Shown: one piece after another, positions 54,001-55,043 of the stretch
Layout of the letters: every line of letters begins with the position of its first letter
Position numbering within the stretch: the stretch's first letter is position 1
Assembly: GCA_933228675.1 (NCBI GenBank)
Contig: OW121743.1
Location: 67,189,749-67,253,748 of the forward strand
Length of the DNA stretch: 64,000 nt
Source: Stomorhina lunata
Taxonomy: Eukaryota; Arthropoda; Insecta; Diptera; Rhiniidae
Reading direction: 5' to 3'
Made by a program: the position numbers and the translations under genes
Notes under the pieces: generated by a model
What the model was told of the DNA's origin: nothing
The model's database searches: none
Seen by the model: only the letters and a program-made list of their open reading frames with translations

Positions 54001-55043
54001 CTTCGAGTTCTATGAGCAGTATGGGTTTAAATCCTAATTCCATAAGCCAACAACAACAGCAACAACCTTTACCACCTCAACCACTACCACCACCTCCTCC
54101 TTTAACAACTGCATCATCAGCCATGTCCAATGTACCACCCGCCCTACAGCATCACCAAAATCATCATCAAAATAATCAACATCCAGCCTCATCATCCCTG
54201 ACATCATCATCGGTAATGTTCCGTGAACAATTTAATATTATTGAAAATCCTAGCAATAAACGTTATAATAATATAATTCTTAATAATTGTAATAATCCTC
54301 CTACTCCTCTTTCACAACATTTAATGCATCATCATCATCAACATCATGAACAACTACACCAATTCCAACAACACGAACAACAACAACAACAGCTTCAACA
54401 GCAATCGCAACAACTACAACAATTGCATGATCCTTACGCTCCGCTGGAAAATTTTAATAATCATCATTTATATGGTGCCGCTAATAACGGTGGTAATGGT
54501 AAACGTGAACAAATGCATGCATCCTCCATCCTCCATACAACTACAACATCAACAACAACAAATCTAACAACTACTTCTACTATTACACCAACTTCTACTA
54601 CTACTTCTACTACCGCATTAAATAATTATCATCATTATTTGTATCAGCAAACGCATTCGGCCATGTTGTCCTCACAACAACAACAACAGCAACAACATCA
54701 TAATCTTAATAATCATAATTCTCATCTTAATAATTATCATCATCTTCAACAACAACAGCAACAGATTAACAATAAAAACTATCATCAGCAGCAACAACAA
54801 CAGCTTCACAACCACCATCAACAGCAACAACATCAAACATCGTCGTTGTCCAATTCGCCCATTTTATCTCACAACAATTCAAATAATCATTTCAACAATT
54901 ATCTCAATTGTCGTGAAAGTGAACCGTTGTTGCTCGCCACTCAAGTGGCCAAGGTGAGTTACATAGACGATGATAGTAGTTGTGACGATAATTATAATGA
55001 AGAAGATGCATTTTTGGGTGGTAACGAAGAATACCTCTTGTGA
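2..55043 (+). CDS. rut: rutabaga: Ca2+/calmodulin-responsive adenylyl cyclase, 5'-partial, 18 coding segments
   Basis: This is a class III membrane adenylyl cyclase making cAMP from ATP at the plasma membrane. In Drosophila the orthologue acts as a Ca2+/CaM and G-protein coincidence detector in learning. The join is 2-94, 3723-3896, 4781-5049, 11076-11187, 11488-11615, 16892-17195, 17263-17493, 18081-18086, 26862-27002, 30075-30539, 34107-34282, 34396-34506, 34656-34896, 51923-52069, 52821-52905, 52976-53110, 53181-53355 and 53420-55043. Every intron is GT-AG and phases match, giving 4,617 nt without a stop. Seen in order are TM3-6, C1a with metal Asp in ADIVGFT and ILGDCYYC, a C1b CaM-like site, TM7-12, C2a with [11 protein letters not shown] and [13 protein letters not shown], and a roughly 520-residue Q/H/N-rich tail. 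All expected catalytic residues are present, so the gene looks functional. The N-terminus and TM1-2 lie upstream. Assignment to rut rather than another ADCY rests on the ADCY1-like C1b and on recalled similarity. Confidence 0.95.
95..565. other. rut intron, 5' part; CACAGTGG motif at 515-522
   Basis: AT-rich intron sequence without a recognisable gene. It ends with CACAGTGGGG at 515, less than 50 bp before the first minisatellite; see findings on this motif. Confidence 0.6.
566..3340. repeat. AT-rich degenerate minisatellite, ~30-bp period
   Basis: Units alternate a block like GAAATTTTTT, an ATATGAAAAA block and TTTTCTATA. The early units (566-780) have a 30-bp period. From about 840 to 1540 the units invert to forms built on TTTTTCATATG and AAAAAATTTCTATAG. 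After about 1600 it decays. Small open frames here are repeat translations, not genes. Confidence 0.9.
3341..3722. other. rut intron remainder
   Basis: AT-rich intron sequence up to the acceptor at 3722. No repeat or gene recognised. Confidence 0.5.
3723..3896 (+). CDS. rut: rut exon: TM4-TM5
   Basis: 58 codons lie between acceptor tttacag and donor gtaaat, phase 0/0. Two hydrophobic helices (around [19 protein letters not shown] and [19 protein letters not shown]) are followed by a basic/polar turn ending FRFMEYNQ. The ATG at 3726 is an internal Met, not a start: the frame is open back through the splice site. Confidence 0.93.
3897..4780. other. rut intron, 884 bp
   Basis: Plain AT-rich intron. 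It includes an inverted pair of short segments around 4290-4350 (GCGTATGAGCAA and its complement TTGCTCATACGC). Nothing else recognised. Confidence 0.5.
4781..5049 (+). CDS. rut: rut exon: TM6 and the helical linker into C1a
   Basis: 89 codons plus 2 nt follow acceptor tttcttttag. TM6 ([20 protein letters not shown]) leads into a helical linker ([20 protein letters not shown]) and the start of C1 ([20 protein letters not shown]). The donor is gtaagt. The split Ser codon (AG/T) is completed by the next exon. Confidence 0.95.
5050..5471. other. rut intron, AT-rich
   Basis: No gene. Short motifs near 5150-5380 recur in inverse order near 6170-6400 (CCGATGAAAA against TTTTCATCGG, AGAGACCGAATATTAATA against AATATTCGGTCTCTG). 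This suggests a decayed inverted-repeat element spanning about 5150-6400 that contains the perfect hairpin. Confidence 0.4.
5472..5659. repeat. perfect 82-bp inverted repeat with 24-nt loop
   Basis: Arms 5472-5553 and 5578-5659 are exact reverse complements when compared base by base; the loop is 5554-5577. Base composition is far less AT-rich than the surroundings. It could be a foldback insertion or an artefact of a chimeric read. No coding meaning was recognised. Confidence 0.9.
5660..6150. other. GC-shifted unknown segment next to the hairpin
   Basis: About 330 bp (5660-5990) with near-balanced composition inside a very AT-rich intron, probably the body of an unidentified mobile element. 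A 76-codon open frame on the minus strand (5778-6008) matches no family I recognise. I do not call it a gene. Confidence 0.4.
6400..9285. repeat. AT-rich minisatellite, ~31-bp period, 2.9 kb
   Basis: The first part (6400-7450) is built on CTATAAGAAAAATTTTAAAA. From about 7480 it becomes a 31-bp unit that alternates TTTTTCTATAGAAAAA and TTTTATATAGAAAA. Units are partly palindromic. Point differences are frequent, so it is old or not well homogenised. Confidence 0.92.
9286..10107. other. rut intron between repeats
   Basis: AT-rich sequence with short open frames only; no gene or repeat family identified. Confidence 0.5.
10108..10895 (+). mobile_element. dispersed repeat family A, copy 1 (full length, ~0.79 kb)
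   Basis: It starts TATACCCTTTATCACC and ends with GGTGAAGGGTATCGTATGGT, then GACCGACTATAG and CTTTCTTACTTG. It contains GTCCGTCCGTCTGGCTGG and a block CCCATAGGTCCCACTTCCCG. The same blocks occur in copies at 18558, about 31558 and 32897. No transposase ORF, so it is non-autonomous; class not determined. Both ends carry short imperfect palindromes. Confidence 0.85.
11076..11187 (+). CDS. rut: rut exon: C1a start with first metal-binding Asp
   Basis: After acceptor tttcttttttttcag the frame reads [20 protein letters not shown], then [17 protein letters not shown]. The Asp of ADIVGFT is the first metal-coordinating residue of class III cyclases. It ends phase 0 at gtaagt. Confidence 0.96.
11188..11487. 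other. rut intron, 300 bp
   Basis: AT-rich spacer between the two metal-Asp exons. Nothing else seen. Confidence 0.5.
11488..11615 (+). CDS. rut: rut exon: C1a with second metal-binding Asp
   Basis: After acceptor accctag the exon encodes [19 protein letters not shown], then the PEPRKDHAK region and [11 protein letters not shown]. The Asp in LGDCYYC is the second catalytic metal ligand. It ends after 2 nt of an Ala codon at donor gtaagt. The intron before it is only 300 bp. Confidence 0.96.
11738..12430 (+). mobile_element. diverged relative of dispersed repeat family A
   Basis: TACCCTACACCATTATAGGT at the start, then GACCCACCTGTTGGTATACC and TCCGGCTG, align with the 5' part of family A. 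The remainder is too diverged to place precisely. A small hairpin around 12058-12087 (CTGTTACATT and its complement) lies inside. Confidence 0.45.
12431..12963. other. rut intron, no feature recognised
   Basis: Overlapping short open frames on both strands (12535-12798 minus, 12706-12906 plus) lack any recognised motif and overlap each other. Treated as chance. Confidence 0.45.
12964..13490. repeat. 31-bp minisatellite flanked by a ~90-bp direct repeat
   Basis: The array 13061-13400 has about 11 units of 31 bp built on TTTTTTCTATAGAAAAA and TTTTCTATATAAAA. Direct repeats 12964-13060 and 13402-13490 bracket it, sharing TGCAGTATTTTATTT at one end and AATAATAAGAAGTCAGTCCT at the other. The left copy has an extra GACGGTTTTGAC. 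Confidence 0.9.
13794..14050. mobile_element. MITE-like element, 257 bp, ~26-bp terminal inverted repeats
   Basis: The left end AAGGTACAAGGCCAATACAC and the inverted right end (AAGGTAGGAGGCCAATGCAC) both run on into GCGGCA. The flanks ATTAA and AATAG leave the target duplication uncertain (TTAA possible). No coding capacity. Confidence 0.75.
14308..14687. mobile_element. hairpin MITE, ~380 bp
   Basis: The left arm (TTTACCACGCCTACAAGAAT, GCCTTTTTAGCATTTTGTT, GTCCGATCA, GGTGTTCG.GGCTCTGTAAG, CTCTTTG, TACTACC) recurs inverted in the right arm (GGTAGTA, CAAAGAG, CTTACAGAGCC, TGATCGGAC, AACAAAATACAAAAAGGGC). Arms are roughly 80% alike by eye. Confidence 0.7.
14688..15119. other. intron segment with a short open minus frame
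   Basis: On the minus strand about 14,712-14,885 reads as roughly 55 uninterrupted codons with balanced composition, including [20 protein letters not shown]. No family recognised; probably a fragment of a transposon ORF. Confidence 0.3.
15120..15420. repeat. short tandem/dispersed repeat with CTTCGGCTCTC.GTCGG core
   Basis: Four units share CCGA(T/C)GAGATA, ACTTCGGC(A/T)CTC, GTCGG(C/T)TAACTAC and are spaced about 60-100 bp. One 80-bp block (AGAATACTCCGATGAGATAA onward) occurs twice, near 15228 and 15326. Confidence 0.7.
15421..16049. other. rut intron, no feature recognised
   Basis: AT-rich sequence; no gene or clear repeat. Confidence 0.4.
16050..16660. mobile_element. inverted-repeat element family B, copy 1 (~0.6 kb)
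   Basis: The left arm contains CCAAAGATGATTCGG, TTTCTATGTTAGCTCAGATA and TAGGAAACCCTA. The right arm carries the complements GGGTTTCCCAA, TCTGAGATAACATAGAAA and CCGAATTATTTTTGATAG. A second copy lies at 18453-19740. Non-coding. Confidence 0.75.
16892..17195 (+). CDS. rut: rut exon: C1a core, end of domain
   Basis: It completes the Ala codon and encodes [48 protein letters not shown], then GEPGRVHVT to [10 protein letters not shown]. This is typical C1a with the WSNDVTLAN nucleotide-binding segment. The donor is the weaker AAG|gtgggt. Its intron is just 67 bp. Confidence 0.96.
17263..17493 (+). CDS. rut: rut exon: C1b with predicted calmodulin-binding region
   Basis: 77 codons. The basic amphipathic stretch [20 protein letters not shown] aligns in position and pattern with the CaM-binding C1b segment described for mammalian ADCY1 (basic residues, spaced bulky hydrophobics, VxQLxH). 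A Gly/Ser-rich stretch ([13 protein letters not shown]) follows, then a basic end at donor AAG|gtaaga, phase 0. The CaM role is inferred from family knowledge. Confidence 0.92.
17494..18080. other. intron before the microexon
   Basis: 587 bp, strongly T-rich toward its 3' end, giving the long pyrimidine tract that ends ctttccag at 18080. Confidence 0.6.
18081..18086 (+). CDS. rut: rut candidate 6-nt microexon (Asp-Ala)
   Basis: GATGCG sits between a long pyrimidine tract ending ctttccag and a consensus donor gtaagt. Both flanking exons are phase 0, so inclusion adds Asp-Ala and skipping leaves the frame intact. It would lie in the variable C1b loop, where isoform differences would be tolerated. 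No transcript is available here; the call is from the splice sites alone. Confidence 0.6.
18300..18430 (+). mobile_element. end fragment of GTTCCCGTAC element
   Basis: GTGTTCCCGTATGACAACAA, CCAGTCCGAAATTACCCAA and TGGTTTGAGTCTTTACTA match the terminal repeats of the complete element at 27414-27983. Only one end is present. Confidence 0.7.
18453..19740. mobile_element. inverted-repeat element family B, copy 2, interrupted by family A copy 2
   Basis: The left arm (CCAAAGATGATTCGGACGG, TTTCTATGTTACTTCAG, TAGGGAAACCCTA) and right arm (TAGGGTTTCCCAA, TATCTGAGCTAACATGAA) match copy 1 at 16050. Family A sits immediately inside the left arm, so B was there first. Confidence 0.75.
18558..19345 (+). 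mobile_element. dispersed repeat family A, copy 2 (full length)
   Basis: Same ends and internal blocks as the copy at 10108. It is inserted in element B copy 2 right after GGGAAACCCTA. Confidence 0.85.
19735..20600 (-). repeat. diverged tandem duplication (~490 bp) with decayed ORF on the minus strand
   Basis: 19735-20090 and 20225-20590 are similar along their length (CCTTAAAGATTTTATTG; TTTTTTACAAGATCCCAATA; GACCAGAAATATGTCGTT; TTATATAGATTTCTGTGTTT). Both minus strands keep related peptides ([20 protein letters not shown] against [20 protein letters not shown], and DKHRNLYN in each). This suggests decayed copies of one coding sequence. The family is not recognised; a transposon origin is likely. 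Confidence 0.6.
20620..20940 (+). mobile_element. tRNA-derived SINE with (ATT)n tail
   Basis: The 5' part has a tRNA-like anticodon/T-arm region (GCCTAGCATACCAGAGGTCC and B-box-like AGTTCGATCCCCGG). A roughly 230-bp body follows and it ends in ATTATTATTATATTATTATT. Length and plan fit a Pol III SINE. The A box is poor. Confidence 0.7.
20941..22462. other. rut intron, AT-rich; short (GT)n run
   Basis: A CA-rich stretch followed by a short GTGTGTGTGTGT run near 21250-21310 and CCACTGTG at 21065-21072. Otherwise AT-rich sequence with no gene recognised. Confidence 0.5.
22463..22714 (-). other. unrecognised 83-codon open frame beginning in a hairpin
   Basis: An open frame from ATG at 22714 with mixed composition ([20 protein letters not shown] to [11 protein letters not shown]), less AT-biased than its surroundings. 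No motif recognised. The ATG lies in a 13-bp stem/7-nt loop (22701-22733). Possibly an exapted or transposon-derived fragment; evidence for a gene is weak. Confidence 0.25.
22770..22870 (+). mobile_element. tRNA-derived SINE head, copy 1
   Basis: An A-box-like TAGCTAAGTTGG, a shared TTAGCATGTCGAC, and a B-box-like GGGTTGGATCCACGG. A related copy lies inverted at 48775-48870. The SINE body beyond about 22870 could not be delimited. Confidence 0.65.
22871..23551. other. rut intron, no feature recognised
   Basis: Mixed AT-rich intron sequence, no recognised gene. Confidence 0.4.
23552..24215. repeat. ~130-bp tandem repeat, array 1 (about 5 units)
   Basis: Units beginning GCATTTGAT recur at 23650, 23782, 23911, 24042 and 24160. 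Each has TATGATCTTTAGCAAAGTTG, a GAGCCGACGAAGATTTCT-like block and GACAGGTGGCGCCACTAAAA. Open frames here only reflect the repeat. Confidence 0.85.
24305..24372 (+). mobile_element. short LINE fragment, same family as 35764-36356
   Basis: CTTATGTATGGGCCGGTTCT, AAGTCTATTTTAAAA and TTCGACCACGTG match the [23 protein letters not shown] stretch at about 35848-35898. The fragment is too short and decayed to code. Confidence 0.6.
24960..25560 (-). pseudogene. decayed LINE ORF2 fragment: RNase H end and C-terminal region
   Basis: The minus strand (25241-25474) reads [20 protein letters not shown] and [20 protein letters not shown] followed by GRLD. The pattern (PGHxxV, then LSLSR...LVxxxTxHCLIGR) is typical of RNase H and its downstream region in I/Loa/R1-like LINEs. 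Downstream minus sequence adds [19 protein letters not shown]. Frame breaks and missing residues (no WVPGH Trp-Val) show it is dead. The segment is GC-richer than the intron. Confidence 0.65.
25561..26861. other. rut intron, AT-rich
   Basis: No gene or repeat family recognised. The 3' part has long pyrimidine stretches leading to the acceptor at 26861. Confidence 0.5.
26862..27002 (+). CDS. rut: rut exon: variable C1b linker
   Basis: 47 codons between acceptor tttttctctag and donor AAA|gtgaga, phase 0/0. It begins [20 protein letters not shown], then a Ser/Thr/Asn-rich part and a basic H/N/K end ([12 protein letters not shown]). The C1b linker is low in complexity and poorly conserved in this family. 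It is isolated by introns of 8.8 and 3.1 kb. Confidence 0.85.
27414..27983. mobile_element. TIR element with GTTCCCGTAC ends, ~570 bp
   Basis: Terminal inverted repeats of about 135 bp. The left end has TGTTCCCGTACGAAACTACC and ACCCAATTATGTTTCCGTAC; the right end has their complements, ending GTACGGGAACA. The interior lacks a transposase ORF. A single-end relative lies at 18300-18430. Confidence 0.8.
28301..28556. mobile_element. MITE with TGTGAC(C/G)CGGTCTATGAAAAGG ends, copy 1
   Basis: The ends TGTGACGCGGTCTATGAAAA and the inverted TTTTCATAGACCGGGTCACA bound 256 bp with no ORF. The flanking TATA/TATA sequence would allow a TA duplication. Shorter copy at 47766. Confidence 0.8.
28598..29275. 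repeat. ~130-bp tandem repeat, array 2
   Basis: Same unit as 23552-24215 (GCATTTGATCATG, ATGATCTTTAGCAAAGTTGT, GGTGGCGCCACT). Both arrays end in related sequence (GACAAAAT...ATTGGATATTTTTGTAAT). Units are diverged and some are truncated. Confidence 0.85.
29276..30074. other. rut intron end
   Basis: AT-rich; contains CCACTGTG at 29496-29503 and ends at the acceptor ctctgcag. Confidence 0.5.
30075..30539 (+). CDS. rut: rut exon: end of C1b and TM7-TM9
   Basis: 155 codons. A basic start ([17 protein letters not shown]) leads to [12 protein letters not shown] and [20 protein letters not shown], the usual pre-TM7 segment. Three hydrophobic helices follow ([55 protein letters not shown]). The internal ATG at 30300 is not a start. 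Donor gtaagt. Confidence 0.95.
31558..32217 (+). mobile_element. dispersed repeat family A, copy 3 (5'-truncated)
   Basis: It begins inside the family at AAATATTTGTCTTAGACCC and lacks the TATACCCT end. It keeps GTCCGTCCGTCTGGACGG, CCCATAGGTCCCAC and the 3' end GACCGACTATAGCACATTCC. Confidence 0.85.
32897..33647 (-). mobile_element. dispersed repeat family A, copy 4 (inverted)
   Basis: The minus-strand copy starts with AAGAAAGTGCTATAGTCGGT (the inverted 3' end) and closes with GGTGAAGGGTATAAAAATGG-type sequence at the family 5' end. Full length but with small deletions. Confidence 0.85.
34107..34282 (+). CDS. rut: rut exon: extracellular loop and TM10
   Basis: It encodes a Cys-containing loop with an N-glycosylation sequon (NTS within [11 protein letters not shown]), as is usual between TM9 and TM10 of these enzymes. 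The segment [20 protein letters not shown] follows and leads into TM10. It ends with 2 nt of an Arg codon at donor gtatac. Confidence 0.93.
34396..34506 (+). CDS. rut: rut exon: TM11
   Basis: It completes the Arg codon, then reads [20 protein letters not shown] and [16 protein letters not shown]. One hydrophobic helix plus a short extracellular loop. Introns on either side are 113 and 149 bp. Donor gtaagt, phase 2. Confidence 0.94.
34656..34896 (+). CDS. rut: rut exon: TM12 and the helical linker into C2
   Basis: TM12 ([20 protein letters not shown]) is followed by [20 protein letters not shown] and [15 protein letters not shown], the helical stretch that precedes C2a, matching the linker before C1a. 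Phase 0 end (AATATG|gtaagt). The next exon is 17 kb away because of the transposon insertions. Confidence 0.96.
34897..35763. other. start of the 17-kb rut intron
   Basis: AT-rich, nothing recognised. Confidence 0.5.
35764..36356 (+). pseudogene. 5'-truncated LINE: reverse transcriptase C-terminal end, 3' UTR and A-rich tail
   Basis: The frame reads [20 protein letters not shown], then one extra A in a run of six (about 35827-35832) shifts it. The next frame (35831-36283, 150 codons) has [58 protein letters not shown] and [10 protein letters not shown]. This is the usual end of CR1/Jockey-type LINE ORF2. A short 3' UTR and A-rich end (36340-36356) follow. It is a dead-on-arrival insertion; the 3' part is well preserved, so fairly young. 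Confidence 0.8.
36357..37372. other. intron segment left of the foldback element
   Basis: About 1 kb, slightly less AT-rich, with no recognised ORF. It may belong to a larger version of the foldback element, but no inverted partner was found on the right. Confidence 0.4.
38095..38767 (+). repeat. 5' LTR of BEL/Pao element
   Basis: 673 bp, TG...CA. A TATA-like TATAAAATC at 38152-38160 and AATAAA at 38671-38676 suit promoter and polyadenylation roles. It contains several ACCCTAA/AACCCTAA motifs. Confidence 0.93.
38768..38785 (+). promoter_or_regulatory. putative primer binding site
   Basis: TGGTCCTTAAGCCTACAA follows the LTR directly. The TGG complements the tRNA CCA end. The tRNA species was not identified. 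Confidence 0.6.
38786..39851 (+). other. BEL leader with candidate splice donor at 39561/39562
   Basis: An A-rich untranslated leader of about 1.07 kb. CAGAGTCG|gtgagtaac at 39561/39562 is a consensus donor. With the acceptor before the second ORF it would give a subgenomic RNA. Use is inferred, not shown. Confidence 0.5.
39852..45212 (+). CDS. BEL/Pao Gag-Pol polyprotein, 1,786 aa
   Basis: This is the replication polyprotein of the LTR retrotransposon. In order: an N-terminal gag helical region; a DUF1759-like gag segment around residues 135-290; three zinc modules from Cys376 to about 434 (CX2CX3HX4C, CX2CX4HX4C, CX2CX3HX4H); a DUF1758-like aspartic protease with Asp505 in [13 protein letters not shown]; a reverse transcriptase with YVDD at 913-916; an RNase H region with SDAS (Asp1091) and [13 protein letters not shown]; an integrase with a His/Cys zinc region from about 1419 and catalytic Asp1491, Asp1557 and Glu1610; and a DUF5641-like end. 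The length is usual for BEL and no frame breaks are present. The protease motif is D-P-A-S rather than the more common D-x-G. Thr/Pro-coding ACCC is strikingly common. Confidence 0.95.
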   Translation: MPSLKAMASGFMRYIQLDLASFEKEYARTIDEPLTLSAIKYQKRELEEIWSKIATRYEWIRESDQMDNPELAATINIDDLTREYIRAKTLFRSRIISIDATLEEATRHETIKNSPSTPTTHTVEHSSFSVPPCDMQVFHGDYRFWTSFRDMFKAIYGNNKRLSGVEKLFYLKQKTRGEAKEIVDSAPLTNDGFIIAWSQLTSQYENKRMQINAQLKTLLNLPLVSVQCGIAIRKLQRKINSCISNLNTLEIDTDNWDPIFVYLCSSKLPKETLEDFERTLSNSSNVPSWTDMDLFLTNKYKGLESVNDIKNSYTYPRNKQNSEQKNTNERRGNTFVSNVTSAPRKDTQAKKKPSPSNNLSNSTQTQSISKPNGSICKLCEAKHTLRDCSSFLSFGVTERINFVKNNGCCYNCLAISHGIKDCKSTFTCRHCGGRHNTLLHKPTSNSSYTDPNDERPTTSQNAAQTFSTLTHPRNALLDDRKKLLGTAVFNVEVHGSLFPARALIDPASDFSFISDQFRRKLNLPTTPILAEISGLNEVVSARSNKMCSVTLRSNTQQHFRLEIQAIVVKTLTRTLPTQNINPNIIYNLPNVQLADPHFYDSRPIDFIIGSDFYPQIIKSGIKKNILNTLIAQDTEFGWILTGPVDESRTTRNVVSFFSAVTLNKCLTKFWEIEEIPYKPIKSVEETVCENIFTKTTLHLPNGRYLVDLPFRNPQLELGNSRHIAMAQFLRNEKNLMKNPELKTEYDNALMEYVDLGHMKPIKFNPNSSSTTYYYLPHHAVVKPDRVTTKVRVVFNASSKTSNGNSLNDALYTGPTLQQDLVMLILKWRFYKIVFNADITKMYRQILLNTTHTPFQRILFRKSVNEPIQDYELQTVTFGVNCAPYLAIRTLLQLANDVQNTHPIASNIIRNNMYVDDVLSGAHTIKDAQIAQSQIIEVLESAGFPLRKWISNTPDLLSILPKDHLLDEDLLTLPESNNAKTLGIRWNAKEDFFFFNVPIIEKRKSYTKRSVLSDIARLFDPAGWLAPIVVSAKIIMQQIWQDKTDWDECLQQLTLTKWLQFLQFYDDINKIKVPRWIYFEPSAKIEFHGFSDASEKAYSAVLYARVTTVDGLNKITLLFAKTRVAPIKVLSIPKLELCGALLLSNLTHNVLTQLKLPSYQLHFWTDSTIVLAWLNKHPKSWETFVANRVASISDTVGVENWNHVVSHDNPADLASRGCTAAELIDNSLWWNGPSWLVESASKWPSTTLPYVTQAGTIQSYANTVTIEIDILQDFSKWSRALRVFSYVYRFCDRITRTRRKLNKHQHIDVNLVRNPDPKNRLQALLTHPSIQLDPAEITSTKDKLITICQTLYYPEEHNCLKSKVQIPRKSTLITLTPFLDSNNIIRANGRLAKSSCLSYDERHPIILPYKSCFARLLTNHVHLITLHGGNQAMLRVIRSGYWIPKLKNLIRFTVDQCTLCTRYKHRQATQLMAALPPERTHLSRPFCNTGVDFAGPFEIKAYAARSCKITKGYVCVFVCFSTKAIHLEPTSDLSTQAFMAAFARFFSRRGCPAAIYSDNGTNFVGASQLLKKERIEFIKQLKNSVIAASSFQNLGWHFIPPGAPHMGGLWEAGVKSFKSHLKKSTTTKHTFEEFTTLLTRIEGCLNSRPLSPSSENSQDLNPLTPGHFLIGSPLLAPAEPDFSDGNITLANRWQKLRIQHHNFCRRWKDEYLKELHKRYKWKYPQREVQVDDLVVITQDNLPPNEWSLARVVKTVPGSDGRVRVVELRTATGNLTRPIAKVVVLPSS
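45213..45384 (+). other. spacer with splice-acceptor-like site before the second BEL ORF
   Basis: The T/C-rich sequence TTCATTTCATTTCATTTAG ends at 45381, three bases before ATG at 45385. This is the position expected for an acceptor of a subgenomic mRNA encoding the second ORF. Confidence 0.5.
45385..46308 (+). CDS. BEL accessory ORF: zinc knuckles plus protease-like domain lacking the catalytic Asp, 307 aa
   Basis: A basic N-terminus (to residue 39) is followed by three zinc modules spaced as in gag: C40-C43-H47-C52, C73-C76-H81-C86 and C92-C95-H99-H104. Then comes a Ser/Thr/Pro-rich linker and a DUF1758-like domain. It shares LADPxFY, GxDxYxxIxKSxI and LIAQDxxxGWxxxG with the gag-pol protease region, but the catalytic Asp is Asn179 ([13 protein letters not shown]). 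No reverse transcriptase or integrase follows and no envelope signal or TM helix is seen. It looks like a duplicated or captured gag/protease piece from a related element. Its intact frame suggests it is kept. RNA binding or interference with Gag assembly are inferences only. Confidence 0.85.
   Translation: MAPNRKIQQTRNNTQASTSNRRPRGSRSTNAQQKKVYHGCGICRANHSIIVCKKFANYNLQQKYKAVERHHYCSNCLARNHLLDECKNESRCRVCREKHHTVLHAHKKILQDFQRTRQPQKSKNPTRPAAKTSPSTSATSTSLNRTANPPSTMNRVFVPTAEVHTMTDEGAVTVRAIVNPSTSTSRISKTFVEDYKLKMFEVDNVPYIKLILTPNMTSLKKYELYMMVSKELPRRPYTRPFNASIKDKFDNLALADPQFYSNEIFEMELGGDIYSSILKSNIIRVDGGSLIAQDSTLGWLIMGSYSC
46309..46428 (+). promoter_or_regulatory. BEL 3' untranslated segment with polypurine tract
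   Basis: A purine-rich GGCGGGGAGCA (about 46418-46428) abuts the 3' LTR, as expected for the plus-strand primer. Confidence 0.65.
46429..47101 (+). repeat. 3' LTR of BEL/Pao element
   Basis: 673 bp, no difference from the 5' LTR noticed over the full length. Confidence 0.93.
47469..47765. other. intron, no feature recognised
   Basis: AT-rich sequence between the foldback element and the MITE. Confidence 0.4.
47766..47858. mobile_element. MITE with TGTGACCCGGTCTATGAAAA ends, copy 2 (internally deleted)
   Basis: 93 bp. It keeps both ends and the inner TTTTGAGTCATAAGCC block of the 256-bp copy at 28301, but lacks most of the interior. Confidence 0.8.
47859..48774. other. intron, no feature recognised
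   Basis: AT-rich; no ORF or clear repeat. Confidence 0.4.
48775..48870 (-). mobile_element. tRNA-derived SINE head, copy 2
   Basis: The inverted copy of the element at 22770 shares GGTTAGCATGTCGAC, CATATCATATT and GGCAAC. Its B-box-like segment is TGTCGATCCCCGG and its A-box-like segment is TGGCTTTGTTGG. Confidence 0.65.
48871..49822. other. intron, no feature recognised
   Basis: AT-rich sequence; no gene. Confidence 0.4.
49823..51797. mobile_element. CACAGTGG-headed composite: ~28-bp minisatellite plus ~240-bp tail, duplicated
   Basis: CACAGTGGTTTTTTAAAGAC (49823) resembles the end of the 3,980-bp element at 55643. Array 1 (49904-50724) has 28-bp units on TTTTTCGGTATAAAATTTTT. Then come a tail (50725-50966), array 2 (about 50967-51554) and a nearly identical tail (51555-51797). 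Open frames at 50765 and 51576 are translations of the tail. Confidence 0.8.
51923..52069 (+). CDS. rut: rut exon: C2a start
   Basis: [20 protein letters not shown], then [20 protein letters not shown] and NEIIADFDE, typical first part of C2a. C2 normally lacks the metal Asp found in C1, and here VIFASVPNF replaces ADIVGFT as expected. Phase 0/0. Confidence 0.96.
52070..52820. other. rut intron between C2a exons, 751 bp
   Basis: AT-rich. ATCGAGCCCTTAGATT and TAAGCGACA near 52137-52170 recur inverted near 52618-52660 (AATCTAAGGGCTCGAT), so a diverged inverted-repeat element of about 520 bp (52137-52660) fills most of it. Confidence 0.6.
52821..52905 (+). CDS. rut: rut exon: C2a adenine-binding Lys region
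   Basis: [20 protein letters not shown] then MAVVGLIP. The Lys of KIKTVGS corresponds to the conserved adenine-contacting Lys of C2. It ends after the first nt of a Glu codon at a non-consensus donor gtattt. Confidence 0.95.
52976..53110 (+). CDS. rut: rut exon: C2a middle
   Basis: It completes Glu, then [38 protein letters not shown] and NFMLRV. Acceptor taaag, donor gtgagt. The 70-bp introns on both sides are near the lower size limit for flies. Confidence 0.95.
53181..53355 (+). CDS. rut: rut exon: C2a catalytic core
   Basis: It encodes [20 protein letters not shown] and [20 protein letters not shown]. It contains the conserved Asp (YDIWG) and the Asn and Arg of NTVNVASR that contact ATP in class III enzymes. 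Phase 2 end within a Lys codon. Confidence 0.96.
53420..55043 (+). CDS. rut: rut last exon: end of C2a and Q/H/N-rich C-terminal tail
   Basis: The first residues ([18 protein letters not shown]) end C2a. About 520 residues of low-complexity sequence follow: many Gln runs, His runs, Asn-rich stretches, a Gly-rich patch, a proline run (near 54070-54100), Ser/Thr runs, and an acidic end ([18 protein letters not shown]) to the TGA at 55041. Gln runs mix CAA and CAG codons. A consensus donor (GCCAAG|gtgagt) at 54954/54955 could allow an alternative end. The Drosophila protein is recalled as about 2,250 aa, so this tail may be shorter. Confidence 0.92.
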
